A stretch of 64,000 nt of DNA from Sphingomonas sp. Leaf407 (GTDB lineage: Bacteria; Pseudomonadota; Alphaproteobacteria; Sphingomonadales; Sphingomonadaceae): the NCBI RefSeq assembly GCF_001425385.1, contig NZ_LMQO01000001.1, positions 1,216,833-1,280,832 on the forward strand, in the 5' to 3' direction. Made by a program: the position numbers and the translations under genes. The notes under the pieces were generated by a model. That model was not told the DNA's origin, searched no databases, and saw nothing but the letters and a program-made list of their open reading frames with translations. Shown piece by piece: positions 45,017 to 54,265 of the stretch (within the stretch, counting starts at the first letter, position 1; every line of letters begins with the position of its first letter).

Positions 45017-48000
45017 ATGGTAGCATTTCGCTCGCGATTGCTGACGACCACCGTATTCGCCGGCGCGGCGATCGCGCTGACGTCGCCGGCACAGGCGCAG
45101 GTCGCCGAACCGACGGTCGGCACCGGGCTGCAACAGGAAGCCGGCACCGGCGACGGATCGGGCGACGAGACGATCGTCGTCACCGGATCGCGCATCCAGC
45201 GGCGTGACCTGACCTCGCCCAGCCCGATCGCGGTCGTGTCGGCCGAAGAGTTCCAGTTGACCGGCGCGATCAACGTCGAACAGGTCATCAACACGCTGCC
45301 GCAGGCGGTGCCCGGCACCACCGGCTTTTCGAACAATCCCGGCAGCGGCGCAGCGACGCTCAACCTGCGCAACCTGGGGGCCACGCGCACGCTGGTGCTG
45401 GTCAACGGTCGCCGCTGGATGTCGTACGACACCAACCAGATCGTCGATCTGAACACCATTCCCCAGTTCATGCTCCAGAACGTCGAGGTGCTGACCGGCG
45501 GCCAGTCGGCGACCTACGGGTCGGACGCGATCGCCGGCGTGGTCAACTTCAATCTTCGCCAGGACCTGAACGGCGCGATCATCGGCGGGCAATATGCGCT
45601 GACCGAACAGGGCGACGGCGCGCGCTATGACGTCAATTTCGCGGTCGGATCGAAGTTCGCCGACGGCCGGGGATCGGTGACGGTCTATGCCAACTACACC
45701 CGCCGCGAACCGATTTTCCAGGACGCGCGCGGCTTCTCGCGCAACGCGGCGGGCGATGGCTGCATCGTTCCCGGATCGACCAATTCGACCACCGGCATCG
45801 GCACCAATTTCGGTGGGGTGCTCGCGACCTGCGCATCGCGCGGCGGCGAAGTCGGCCTGATCCCGCAGGGTTCGGCGTCGACCCCGCTTGCCACCCTGCC
45901 CGGCATCACCACCGGCGGCGCGTCGCTCGGCTATGTGTTCAATCCGACCGGCGGCGGCACGCGCGCGTTCAACGATCCGGCCGATCTCTACAATTTCGCG
46001 CCCGACAACTATCTGATGCTGCCGCAGGAGCGCTATCTGCTCGGCGGCTATGGCAGCTATGAACTGGCCGACAACATCACCGGCTATACCGAAGTCGGTT
46101 TCGTCAAGAATTCGGTGCCGCAGGAACTGGCGCCGACCCCGATCGGCCAGGCGCTGAACCTGCAGATCGCCAGCCCGTGGTTCAACGAACAGACGCGCGG
46201 CCTGCTGCGTCCGCTCGACACCGACAACGACGGGTATGTCACCACCAACGTCAACTTCCGCTTCAACCAGTCCGGCCCGCGCAACGTCGATGCCAGCCGC
46301 ACCGCGTTCCGCCTGCTCGGCGGCCTGCGTGGCAACATCACCGACAATCTGCGCTTCGACGTATACTATATGTACGCCCGGACCGAGAATCAGCAGTATC
46401 AGCAGGGCAATATCTCGCGCAGCCGCTTCGCGGCGGCGACCGAGACGGAAATCGTCAACGGCACCCTGCGCTGCCGTGCCGCCGCAGCGCGGACCGCTGG
46501 CTGCGTTCCGCTCAACGTCTTCGGGCTCGGCCTCGCCGATCCGGCGGCGATCCGCTACGTCACGGTCAATTCGACCAACCTCGAACGTTCGGACATCCGC
46601 AACTTCGTCGCGTCGGTGAACGGCGACCTCTTCACAGTCGGCAACAGCGTCGATCCGGTCGCCTTTGCCGCCGGTGTCGAATATCGCGGCATGTCGGCGA
46701 GCTATCGTCCCGACACTTTCCTGTCGTCGGGCGATGTCGCGGGCTTCAACGCGGGTCAGCCGACCAGCGGCGAATATGACGTGCGCGAAGTGTTCGGCGA
46801 ACTGCGCGTGCCGCTGGTGAGCGAAGGCTTCATCCACAAGCTCGAACTGACCGGCAACGCGCGCTATTCGGACTATTCGCTCGACGCTGTCGGTGGCGTG
46901 TGGACCTACGCCGGCGGTGCGCAGCTTTCGCCGATCCGCGACATCACGCTGCGCGGTCAATATGCCCGTGCGGTGCGTGCGCCGAACGTGCAGGACCTGT
47001 TCGGTGGCAACTCGACCGGCTTCCCCGCCGCGCAGGACCCCTGTTCGGATCGTGGCGCGGCCGGCAACCGGACCGAAGCGGTCCGCCAGCTCTGCATCGC
47101 CAACGGCGTGCCGGCGGCCAACGTCTTTACCCGCGCGGTACAGCCGAACGCGCAGATCCAGGCCAATTTCGGCGGCGATCCCAACCTGTCGGAAGAAACG
47201 TCGGACACCTACACCGCCGGTGTCGTGTTCCGTCCGAGCTTCATCCCGCGGCTGAACGTGACGGTCGATTATTTCAACATCAAGGTCGAGGATACGATCG
47301 CGACCTTCGGCGGTGGCCTGAACGACGCGCTGTCGCTCTGCTTCACCGTCGCGCAGAACCTGACCAACCCGATCTGTTCGATCTTCCAGGGCGTGCGCAA
47401 CACCACGACCGGGGCGATCGGCGAAACGTCGGGCGGGCGTAACCCGAACGTGCTGTCGGCCAATATCGCGACGCTCAAGACCTCGGGCATCGACGTTGCC
47501 GCCGATTATTCGCTGCCGGTCGATTTCTCGATCACCGGCGGGGATCGCTCGAACGTCAGCGTCTCGTTCCTCGGCACCTATCTCGACAAGTTCCGCAGCA
47601 CGTCGGTGGCGGCGATTCCGGAGCGCGAGACGATCGGCGAAGGATCGGTGCCGAACGTACCGACGCTCAACCCGATGCCGAAGTGGGTTCATACCGCCCG
47701 CCTGAGCGTCTCGGACGGGCCGATGGTGTTGTCGTTGCGCTGGCGCTACCGGGGTTCGGTCAAGGACCGTCGCCTCGACAACACCTTCGTCGGACTGGTG
47801 CGCACGCCGCAGGACCCGGCATTGTTCCCCAACGCCCGGATCGGCGCGGTGAACTATTTCGACCTGTCGACCGCGTTCAAGGCGACCGACCGGTTGCAGA
47901 TCACGATCGGCGTCAACAACCTGACCAACCAGAAGCCCGAAGTGCTCGGATCGCTTCAGGAACAGGCGAACACCTTCCCCGGCACCTATGACGTGCTGGG

Positions 48001-48037
48001 TCGCGACTTCTTCGTGGGTGCGCGGCTTCAGTTCTGA
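45017..48037 (+). CDS. TonB-dependent outer-membrane receptor
   Basis: A 1006-residue receptor with a signal peptide (ending PAQAQ), an N-terminal TonB box/plug region (DETIVVTGSRIQRRDL, then SPSPIAVVSAEEFQLTGAINVEQVINTLPQ and LNLRNLGATRTLVLVNGRR, SATYGSDAIAGVVNFNLRQD), and a 22-strand barrel ending in a C-terminal phenylalanine (DFFVGARLQF). It carries several Cys pairs in extracellular loops. The plug type (TLVLVNGRR) is common in sphingomonad and Caulobacter receptors for sugars or peptides rather than in classical siderophore receptors. The ligand is unknown. The three oxygenase genes follow it. Confidence 0.95.
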   Translation: MVAFRSRLLTTTVFAGAAIALTSPAQAQVAEPTVGTGLQQEAGTGDGSGDETIVVTGSRIQRRDLTSPSPIAVVSAEEFQLTGAINVEQVINTLPQAVPGTTGFSNNPGSGAATLNLRNLGATRTLVLVNGRRWMSYDTNQIVDLNTIPQFMLQNVEVLTGGQSATYGSDAIAGVVNFNLRQDLNGAIIGGQYALTEQGDGARYDVNFAVGSKFADGRGSVTVYANYTRREPIFQDARGFSRNAAGDGCIVPGSTNSTTGIGTNFGGVLATCASRGGEVGLIPQGSASTPLATLPGITTGGASLGYVFNPTGGGTRAFNDPADLYNFAPDNYLMLPQERYLLGGYGSYELADNITGYTEVGFVKNSVPQELAPTPIGQALNLQIASPWFNEQTRGLLRPLDTDNDGYVTTNVNFRFNQSGPRNVDASRTAFRLLGGLRGNITDNLRFDVYYMYARTENQQYQQGNISRSRFAAATETEIVNGTLRCRAAAARTAGCVPLNVFGLGLADPAAIRYVTVNSTNLERSDIRNFVASVNGDLFTVGNSVDPVAFAAGVEYRGMSASYRPDTFLSSGDVAGFNAGQPTSGEYDVREVFGELRVPLVSEGFIHKLELTGNARYSDYSLDAVGGVWTYAGGAQLSPIRDITLRGQYARAVRAPNVQDLFGGNSTGFPAAQDPCSDRGAAGNRTEAVRQLCIANGVPAANVFTRAVQPNAQIQANFGGDPNLSEETSDTYTAGVVFRPSFIPRLNVTVDYFNIKVEDTIATFGGGLNDALSLCFTVAQNLTNPICSIFQGVRNTTTGAIGETSGGRNPNVLSANIATLKTSGIDVAADYSLPVDFSITGGDRSNVSVSFLGTYLDKFRSTSVAAIPERETIGEGSVPNVPTLNPMPKWVHTARLSVSDGPMVLSLRWRYRGSVKDRRLDNTFVGLVRTPQDPALFPNARIGAVNYFDLSTAFKATDRLQITIGVNNLTNQKPEVLGSLQEQANTFPGTYDVLGRDFFVGARLQF

Positions 48038-48059
48038 CGCCGCCGTCAACGACGAACGA

Positions 48060-48097
48060 AAAGGGGGCATCCGCGGCAACGCGGGTGCCCCTTTTTT
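48060..48097 (+). terminator. Rho-independent terminator between the receptor and the oxygenase genes
   Basis: GGGGCATCCGCG (48064-48075) pairs with CGCGGGTGCCCC (48080-48091) around GCAA, followed by six Ts. The A-run on the other side also allows function for the convergent gene. Confidence 0.9.
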
Positions 48098-48101
48098 CGT
48101 G

Positions 48102-49754
48102 TCAGCGCGGGCCCACGTCGAAGGCGACGGTCATCCGCTTGCCCGTCGCGATCGGGCGGGTGCCATGAAACAGGGTGCTGGGAAACAGCACGCAATGCCC
48201 GACACGCGGGACGATGGTGCGCAGCGGTGGCAGGTCGAGCCGCAGGTTGGCGGGTGGCCGACCCAGTTCGAGCACACCGGGATCGCCCTCGGGCACCGCG
48301 AAATAGGCCGCCGACGACAATAGCCCATGGGGATGGACGTGGGGCGCGTGCCGCCCCGCCCCGCTCAGGCGGATCGACCAGCTTCCGGCGACACGCCACG
48401 GTGCATCGCGCGATCGCAGCAGCGGATGGGCAGAATGGGCATCCGGCAGGGCATGCCGATAGCGTTCGATTGCCCGGTCGACCGCTTGCGCCACCGCCCG
48501 CACCGCCGGTTCGTCCCGCTGGAACAGGGCGCCGCGCGTCTGGCTGCCGAGCTTGACCGACTGGCCGATCGGCATCGCCGCGCGGTCGTGCAGCGTGTCG
48601 AGCATGGTAACGGCGGCGGCGTGCGCATCGTGCGACAGGTCGAGCAGACGTTCCTGCACCAGCACCGGATCGCCGTGCAGCCAGAGGTGGCGCGGATCGT
48701 CCATCACCCGCCACGCCAGGTCGCGCAGGCTCCATGCCATCACATCGTCCGGGCGTACGCCAAGCGCCTGCGCCAGCAACGCTTCGGCCACATCGGGCCG
48801 GGCGGTGCGCAGCGCCTGTCGCGCCGCCGCGATCTGCCAGTCGGGTGTGGCGGGAGGCGCGATCGCGAAGATCGCCGCCGCGCCGGCATCGTCCCCCGCT
48901 TCGCCGCGATAGACCGCCTCGTCGAGCAACAGCGGATCGCGCGCGCCGATCCGTGCCCGGCTGCGCGCCAGTATCTCGGCCGCCGCCGCGTGGCGATCGA
49001 CGCCGGCCAGCATCGCCGCCCACGACCGCTCGGCTGCGCCATCGGCATGGTGCGGCACCGCTGCCGGATAATGATCGCAAAATTCCGCCCGGTCGCCCGC
49101 CGCCCAGCGCAGCGTGGCATGGAGTTCGAGCGCGTCGATCCACTGCGGAAGCTGCCCCGCCAGTTGCGCCGACAGCGCGAGCGCGCCGGCCCGGTCGCCC
49201 GCCGCCTCCAGCGCCTGTGCCAGTCCGTGGAGCAGCCACGGGTCGCCCGGCGTCACGGCCAGCGCCGCGTCATACCATGCGACCGCGCCGTCATCCCCCC
49301 GGTCGAGCGCGGTGCGCGCGCGGCCGTGGAGCGCACGGCGGTTGCCGGGATCGCGGCGCAATTGTTCGGCATGGCTGGCGGCGGCGGCGCGAAGATTGCC
49401 GCCCGCAGTTTCGGCGGCGGCCCGCGTCGTCCAGTAACGCGGCATGGCGGCGAGCGTCGCCTGACGCGCGGTCAGCGCGGCGGCCGCCTCGTCCGCCCGG
49501 CCGAGACGGGTGAGGACCACCGCGCGGTTGATCGCCGCCTCCCCCAGCGCCGGATCGAGTGCCAGCGCGCGATCGAACAGCGCCAGCGCCTCGGCGGGGC
49601 GGCCCGCCCCGGCATGGAAATTGCCCGCGCTGTTGAGCAGCGCGGCGTCGCCCGGAAACGCCGCCACCGCCTGTGCGAAGCCGCGCGCGGCGGCGGCATC
49701 GTCGCCCCGTGCCGCCGCCGCCAGCGCCGCCGAGCGGAGCATTGCCGCGCTCAC
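48102..49754 (-). CDS. TPR protein with C-terminal 2OG-Fe(II) oxygenase domain
   Basis: A 550-residue cytoplasmic protein. Residues 1 to about 330 are TPR-like helix pairs (GDDAAAARGFAQAVAAFPGDAALLNSAG, PAEALALFDRALALDPALGEAAINRA). The C-terminal ~170 residues match the TPR-linked 2-oxoglutarate oxygenase type (2OG-FeII_Oxy_5): WSIRLSGAGRHAPHVHPHGLLSSAAYFAVPEG.. and VLFPSTLFHGTRPI..KRMTVAFDV, which give the iron histidines and the 2OG arginine. It is coupled by 4 bases to the next oxygenase gene upstream. The substrate is unknown. Confidence 0.85.
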   Translation of the reverse strand: MSAAMLRSAALAAAARGDDAAAARGFAQAVAAFPGDAALLNSAGNFHAGAGRPAEALALFDRALALDPALGEAAINRAVVLTRLGRADEAAAALTARQATLAAMPRYWTTRAAAETAGGNLRAAAASHAEQLRRDPGNRRALHGRARTALDRGDDGAVAWYDAALAVTPGDPWLLHGLAQALEAAGDRAGALALSAQLAGQLPQWIDALELHATLRWAAGDRAEFCDHYPAAVPHHADGAAERSWAAMLAGVDRHAAAAEILARSRARIGARDPLLLDEAVYRGEAGDDAGAAAIFAIAPPATPDWQIAAARQALRTARPDVAEALLAQALGVRPDDVMAWSLRDLAWRVMDDPRHLWLHGDPVLVQERLLDLSHDAHAAAVTMLDTLHDRAAMPIGQSVKLGSQTRGALFQRDEPAVRAVAQAVDRAIERYRHALPDAHSAHPLLRSRDAPWRVAGSWSIRLSGAGRHAPHVHPHGLLSSAAYFAVPEGDPGVLELGRPPANLRLDLPPLRTIVPRVGHCVLFPSTLFHGTRPIATGKRMTVAFDVGPR

Positions 49755-50479
49755 CGGTCGCGGAACCAGCCGGTGATCGAATAGCGTCCGACCGGCGCGA
49801 ACGGCGGGACATAGCTCACCGCATGGGGGCTGGGCACCGCGAACAGGCTGAGCGCGTTGAACCGTGGTCGATAGCCGGCGACGATGTCGCCATCATCGTC
49901 AAGGAACTGGAGATAGCCGCCCCAGTCGGGCCGCCAGTCGAGCGCGCACAACGACAGGACATAGGCGATGCGCCATCCCTCGCCGACATGGCTGTCGCTG
50001 TGTTCGGCAAGGAACTGGCCCGGCGCGAACAGCGTCGCCTGCGCATCGGCCTTGCGCAATTCGGGAATGCCGGTGACGCCGCGCACCAGATCGAGGAACG
50101 GCGTATCGTTGATATGTTCGAGCAGGATGTCGTGCCCCCCGCCCGGCGCCCATTGGCCGAGATAGGCGTCGAGGACCGGGTAGCGCGCATAGGAAAAGCC
50201 ATAGTCCCGCCCGCGCATCGCCGTATCGATCGCTTCGCGGATGGCACCGCGTTCGCGCGCGTCGAGCGCGGCGAATTCGGCGGCGGTCAGGCCGACCGGT
50301 TTTCCCGCCCCTACCCCATAGGCGATGCCCCATGGCGTCTGTTCGGCGATCAGCCGGTGGAGCGCGCGCGCCGATGCGTCGGTCAGCACGTCGCGAATCT
50401 GCACGCGTCCGGCGGCGGCGAATTGCGCGGCCAGCGCCGGCCGGTCGAGCAAGGGGTTGAGCGCGAGCAGCTCGATCAT
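49751..50479 (-). CDS. 2OG-Fe(II) oxygenase, prolyl-4-hydroxylase-like
   Basis: A 242-residue oxygenase. The iron triad is visible: H160 and D162 in FLAEHSDSHVGEGW and H219 in PSPHAVSYV, with the 2OG-binding arginine R232 in GRYSITGWF. DWRPDWGGYLQFLDDDG is the typical strand before the second half of the jelly roll. ATG 50479 (MIELLALNPL) was chosen; the frame to 51337 overlaps the divergent paralogue. It is a paralogue of the protein at 50582-51313 and is coupled to the TPR-oxygenase downstream. Confidence 0.88.
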   Translation of the reverse strand: MIELLALNPLLDRPALAAQFAAAGRVQIRDVLTDASARALHRLIAEQTPWGIAYGVGAGKPVGLTAAEFAALDARERGAIREAIDTAMRGRDYGFSYARYPVLDAYLGQWAPGGGHDILLEHINDTPFLDLVRGVTGIPELRKADAQATLFAPGQFLAEHSDSHVGEGWRIAYVLSLCALDWRPDWGGYLQFLDDDGDIVAGYRPRFNALSLFAVPSPHAVSYVPPFAPVGRYSITGWFRDR

Positions 50480-50581
50480 GCGGAACGACGGGTAATGGTG
50501 GACCGGGTTTCGCGCAAGCGGCGCGACGGTGCAAGGCGCGAGCGTCCGATACGGGACTTCTTTCGCGGGCCGATCGATGCC

Positions 50582-51313
50582 ATGCCACCGGCACCGATGT
50601 TCACGCTCGACCCCGCTCTCGACCTCGCCGCGCTTGCCGACGCCTATCGCCGCGACGGGCGGGTGGTGATCGATCATCCGTTGCCCGCAGAAACCGCACT
50701 GCTGCTTGCTGCGCATCTGCGGCAGCGCGGCGACTGGCGAAAACTGGTGCTGAGCGGCGAGCGGGTGGCCGAATTCGACCGCGCCGGATGGGCGGCGATC
50801 CCGGCGGACCGTGCCGAAGCGCTGAACCTCGCGGTCTATGCCGCCGCCCGCGCGGGATTCCAGTTCCGTTTCGACAGCATCCGCCTGTCCGATGCGCGGC
50901 GTGACCGTGACGCCGACGATACCCCGCTCGGCGGCTTCGCGCGCTGGATGTCGTCGCCATCGATGCTCGCGGCGTTGCGGACGATCACCGGCGCCGACGA
51001 TGTGCGCTTCGCCGATGCGCAGGCGACGGCCTATGCCCCGGGCGATTTCCTGACGGTCCATGACGATGCGGTGACGGGCAAGCACCGCCGCGCCGCCTAT
51101 GTGTTCGGGCTGACCCCGCAGTGGCGGCCCGAATGGGGCGGGTTGCTGCTGTTCCATCGCAAGGACGGCGACCTGCGCGCGGTGGCGCCGGGGTTCAACC
51201 GGCTGACGCTGTTCGCGGTGCCGCAGGACCATAGTGTCAGCGAAGTGACGCGCGCCGCGCCGACGCGACGCTATTCGATAACGGGCTGGCTGCGCGCCGA
51301 ACAGCAGCCCTGA
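50582..51313 (+). CDS. 2OG-Fe(II) oxygenase, paralogue of its divergent neighbour
   Basis: A 243-residue oxygenase with H160/D162 in FLTVHDDAVTGKH, H217 in PQDHSVSEV and R230 in RRYSITGWL, the same positions as in the divergent gene. The N-terminal segments also align (LDPALDLAALADAYRRDGRVVI against LNPLLDRPALAAQFAAAGRVQI). ATG 50582 (MPPAPMFTLD) or ATG 50597 may be the true start. The two genes are divergent with about 100 bases between, so they may share a control region. The substrate is unknown. Confidence 0.88.
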   Translation: MPPAPMFTLDPALDLAALADAYRRDGRVVIDHPLPAETALLLAAHLRQRGDWRKLVLSGERVAEFDRAGWAAIPADRAEALNLAVYAAARAGFQFRFDSIRLSDARRDRDADDTPLGGFARWMSSPSMLAALRTITGADDVRFADAQATAYAPGDFLTVHDDAVTGKHRRAAYVFGLTPQWRPEWGGLLLFHRKDGDLRAVAPGFNRLTLFAVPQDHSVSEVTRAAPTRRYSITGWLRAEQQP

Positions 51314-51360
51314 TCCGGCGCACCTCGCCACGGCCACGCTTCGTGGATAGGATGCCGGCG

Positions 51361-52998
51361 ATGAAAGCCTTGCTCACCGTCGCCGCCCTGCCGCTCCTCG
51401 CTGCCGCGCCAGCGCCCGATCCGGTATCGCCCGCCGCGCTGTCGGCCGATGTGAAGGTCCTCGCCAGCGATGCGTTCGGCGGCCGCGCACCCGGCACGCC
51501 GGGCGAGACGAAAACGATCGACTGGCTGATCGCGCAGTTCAAGGCGGCCGGGCTGCAACCGGGGGGACCCGAGGGTAGCTGGACGCAGGCGGTGCCGCTG
51601 GTCCGCACCCGGATCGGTGAGGGCACGGTGCGCGCCAACGGCGTCGACTGGACGCCGGGCAAGGACGTCTATCTCTCGACCGTCCGGCCGGTCGACCGCG
51701 CCGTCCTGCAAAAGGCTCCGCTGGTGTTCGTCGGTTACGGCGTCCATGCCCCCGAGCGCGGCTGGGACGATTTCAAGGGCGTCGACCTTAGGGGCAAGGT
51801 CGCGGTGTTCCTCGTCAACGATCCCGATTTCGAGGCCTCGGCAGCCGACGACGCCAAGGGCAGGTTCGGCGACCGGCGGATGACCTATTATGGCCGCTGG
51901 ACCTACAAGTTCGAGGAAGCAGCCCGGCGCGGTGCGGTGGCGGCGCTGATCGTCCATGATACGCCGGGAGCGGGCTATGGCTGGGCGACCGTCACCGCGC
52001 CGGCGGGCGAGAATTACGACGTCGCCCGTCCCCCCGCCCCGCGCGTGATGCTGCAAGGCTGGATCGAGGGGAGCGCGGCCACGCGCCTGTTCGCCGCCGC
52101 CGGGCTCGACCTCGCGCAGCAGCGCGCGGCGGCGCGGCGATCGGATTTCCGTCCCGTCGCGCTGTCGGGCGAAGGCTTCTCCGCCGACCTGCCGGTCACG
52201 GTCACGCGCGCGACGAGCCGCAACGTGCTGGCCAAGCTGCCGGGGCGGACCCGCCCGGACGAGATCGTGATGTACGGCGCGCATTGGGATGCCTATGGCG
52301 AAGGTGCGCCCGATGCGCAGGGCCGCCGTATCCGCCCCGGTGCCAACGACGATGCGCTGGGTACGGCGGGCGTCCTCGCCATCGCGCGCGCCGCCGCGCG
52401 GGGGAAACCGGCGGCGCGGACGCAGGTGTTCGCGCTGTGGACCGGCGAGGAGCGTGGGTTGCTGGGGTCGGAAACCTATGCCGCCAACCCGGTCTATCCG
52501 GTCGCCACGACGGTCGCGAACCTAACGCTCGACATTCTCCAGACCGCCGGACCGGCGCGCGACGTGCTGCTGGTCGGCGATGGGCAGAACACGCTGGAGG
52601 AGTCGCTCGCCGCCGCCGCGAAGGTGCAGGGCCGGGTGGTCACGCCCGAGGCCTTGCCCGAGCGCGGGCTGTTCTACCGCGCCGATCACTTCTCGCTCGC
52701 GCGGCGCGGCGTGCCGACGCTGTTGCTGATGGCGATCAGCGGCGCGCCCGATCTAGTCGCGGGCGGGCGCGCCGCCGGACAGGCATGGCTCGACGGCTAT
52801 ATGCGCTGCTATCACCAGACGTGCGATGCGTGGTCGGCCGACTGGGATCTGCGCGGCGCGGCGGCGGATGTCGATCTCGTCCGCCGGATCGGCTTCGACC
52901 TGGCGAACGGCGCGGCATGGCCGCAGTGGCGCAGGGAATCGGAATTCGCCGCTGTCCGCAATGCCACCGCGTCGCAGCGGCGGTCGCGCGCTCAATAG
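51361..52998 (+). CDS. Secreted M28-family zinc peptidase
   Basis: A 545-residue exported peptidase. Signal peptide MKALLTVAALPLLAAAPA; a protease-associated (PA) domain at about residues 115-240 (LVFVGYGVHAPERGWDDFKGVDLRGKVAVFLVNDPDF); and the M28 catalytic domain from about 270: YGAHWDAYGEG, GANDDALGTAGVLAIARA, ALWTGEERGLLGSETYA, DHFSLARRGVPTLLL, the zinc ligands of co-catalytic M28 enzymes. ATG 51361 is preferred to 51343 because it gives a normal signal peptide. It ends 7 bases inside the convergent DUF2264 gene. Confidence 0.9.
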   Translation: MKALLTVAALPLLAAAPAPDPVSPAALSADVKVLASDAFGGRAPGTPGETKTIDWLIAQFKAAGLQPGGPEGSWTQAVPLVRTRIGEGTVRANGVDWTPGKDVYLSTVRPVDRAVLQKAPLVFVGYGVHAPERGWDDFKGVDLRGKVAVFLVNDPDFEASAADDAKGRFGDRRMTYYGRWTYKFEEAARRGAVAALIVHDTPGAGYGWATVTAPAGENYDVARPPAPRVMLQGWIEGSAATRLFAAAGLDLAQQRAAARRSDFRPVALSGEGFSADLPVTVTRATSRNVLAKLPGRTRPDEIVMYGAHWDAYGEGAPDAQGRRIRPGANDDALGTAGVLAIARAAARGKPAARTQVFALWTGEERGLLGSETYAANPVYPVATTVANLTLDILQTAGPARDVLLVGDGQNTLEESLAAAAKVQGRVVTPEALPERGLFYRADHFSLARRGVPTLLLMAISGAPDLVAGGRAAGQAWLDGYMRCYHQTCDAWSADWDLRGAAADVDLVRRIGFDLANGAAWPQWRRESEFAAVRNATASQRRSRAQ

Positions 52999-54254
52999 GC
53001 CACCGGATAGTCCTTGCGGAAATCCTGCCCGGCATAGGCGCGGCGCATCGTCCATGGCAGCGCCGGCGCGGTCCAATAGGGGTCGCTCGCCGGCAGGCCG
53101 AGCGCGACCAGCCCTTCGGACGCGATATACATGCTGCCGGCATTGGAATACCAGTCGCCCAGCGTCGGCTGCGCGCGGGTGAAGCCGATCGTCAGATAGC
53201 CGTTCGCATCGAAATTACCCGGATCGGCGAACACCCGCCGCGCGGCGGCGAGCGTCGCCGCGCGCACCTGCCCGCCAGGCAGCGTTTCGGGCAGCCAGCC
53301 GCGCCATGCCAGCACCCCCAGCACCTGATGCGCGGCGATGCGATAGGTCAGCGACCGGCCGATCGCGGCATAGGCCCCGTCGGGTCCGATCATCCGTTCG
53401 AGATGTTCGCCGAAGCGCTGCATCCGTTTCAGCGCCCGGTCGAATTCGGCCTGCGGCTTCAGATTGTTGAAACTCGCGCCGCCTTTGGCCAGCACGTCGA
53501 GTATCTGCACCATCATCGGATGGATGACGTAGCTGTTGTAATAATCGAAGTGGAAGCCCGCGCCGTCGTTGTACCAGCCGTCACCGGCATACCATTCGCC
53601 CGCGAACAGCTTGATCGTCATGTCGATTCGCATCGGGTCCCAGTCCTCGCCGATCGAGAACAGGAACGCTTCGTTCATGCAGGCGAACAACAGCCAGTTC
53701 TGGTACGGCGGCGATACCGATCGCTGCCGTTTGATCGCCTCGACGATCCGTCGTTTGGTGGCGGTATCGAGCGGGTCCCACAATGCCCTGGGCGCGCGTA
53801 GCAGCGCGCTGGTGAAATAGGCGCTGTCGACCAATGTCTGCCCGCCGATGTCCCAGCCGAGCCGGTCGGGGCTGTTCGGATCGACCGAGCGGGCAAAGGC
53901 GTCGAGCGCCTGGTCGCGCAGCCGCCGCCGCAACCGCCCTTCCGCGTTGTCGCTGTCGGGCAGCGCCAGCCACGGGGCGATCCCGTCGACCAGCCGCGCG
54001 AAGGCTTCGAGATAGGCGACCTTGAGCGGGCGGCCGTCCCATGTCGGACTGACCGCCGGCGTCCATGTCCGCTGGAGTTGCCCGCGCGACATCGGCCCGA
54101 GGATCGGCGTCGCCATCCGGTCGAGCAGGGCGAGCAGCCAGGCGCGGTCGTCGCGTCCGGTCGGCAGCGTCCCGCCGGGTTGCGCGGCGGCACCGGGAGC
54201 CAGCGCCGCCGCCCCGCCGCCTGCCAACGCTCCTAGAAAGCCGCGCCGTTCCAT
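52992..54254 (-). CDS. DUF2264 protein with twin-arginine signal (probable glycoside hydrolase)
   Basis: A 420-residue protein. The N-terminus MERRGFLGALAGGGAAALAPGAAA is a Tat signal peptide (RRGFLG). The mature protein has the DUF2264 pattern of an alpha/alpha-barrel: GWDIGGQTLVDSAYFTSALLRAP, YQNWLLFACMNEAFL, WYAGDGWYNDGAGFHFDYYNSYVIHPMMVQILDVL, GPDGAYAAIGRSLTYRIAAHQVL. DUF2264 proteins have been associated with CAZy family GH154 (exo-glucuronidases). It starts 12 bases after the GH105 gene, so they form one unit. Export through the TatABC genes at 9-10.5 kb is plausible. Confidence 0.82.
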   Translation of the reverse strand: MERRGFLGALAGGGAAALAPGAAAQPGGTLPTGRDDRAWLLALLDRMATPILGPMSRGQLQRTWTPAVSPTWDGRPLKVAYLEAFARLVDGIAPWLALPDSDNAEGRLRRRLRDQALDAFARSVDPNSPDRLGWDIGGQTLVDSAYFTSALLRAPRALWDPLDTATKRRIVEAIKRQRSVSPPYQNWLLFACMNEAFLFSIGEDWDPMRIDMTIKLFAGEWYAGDGWYNDGAGFHFDYYNSYVIHPMMVQILDVLAKGGASFNNLKPQAEFDRALKRMQRFGEHLERMIGPDGAYAAIGRSLTYRIAAHQVLGVLAWRGWLPETLPGGQVRAATLAAARRVFADPGNFDANGYLTIGFTRAQPTLGDWYSNAGSMYIASEGLVALGLPASDPYWTAPALPWTMRRAYAGQDFRKDYPVAY

Positions 54255-54265
54255 GCGTTCCGTCC

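Noticed and set aside
44906-48079. A 1057-residue open frame antisense to the TonB-dependent receptor
   Set aside because: The receptor on the plus strand has a signal peptide, plug motifs and a C-terminal Phe. The antisense frame is an Arg/Asp/Val-rich product of high-GC codon bias with no family features.
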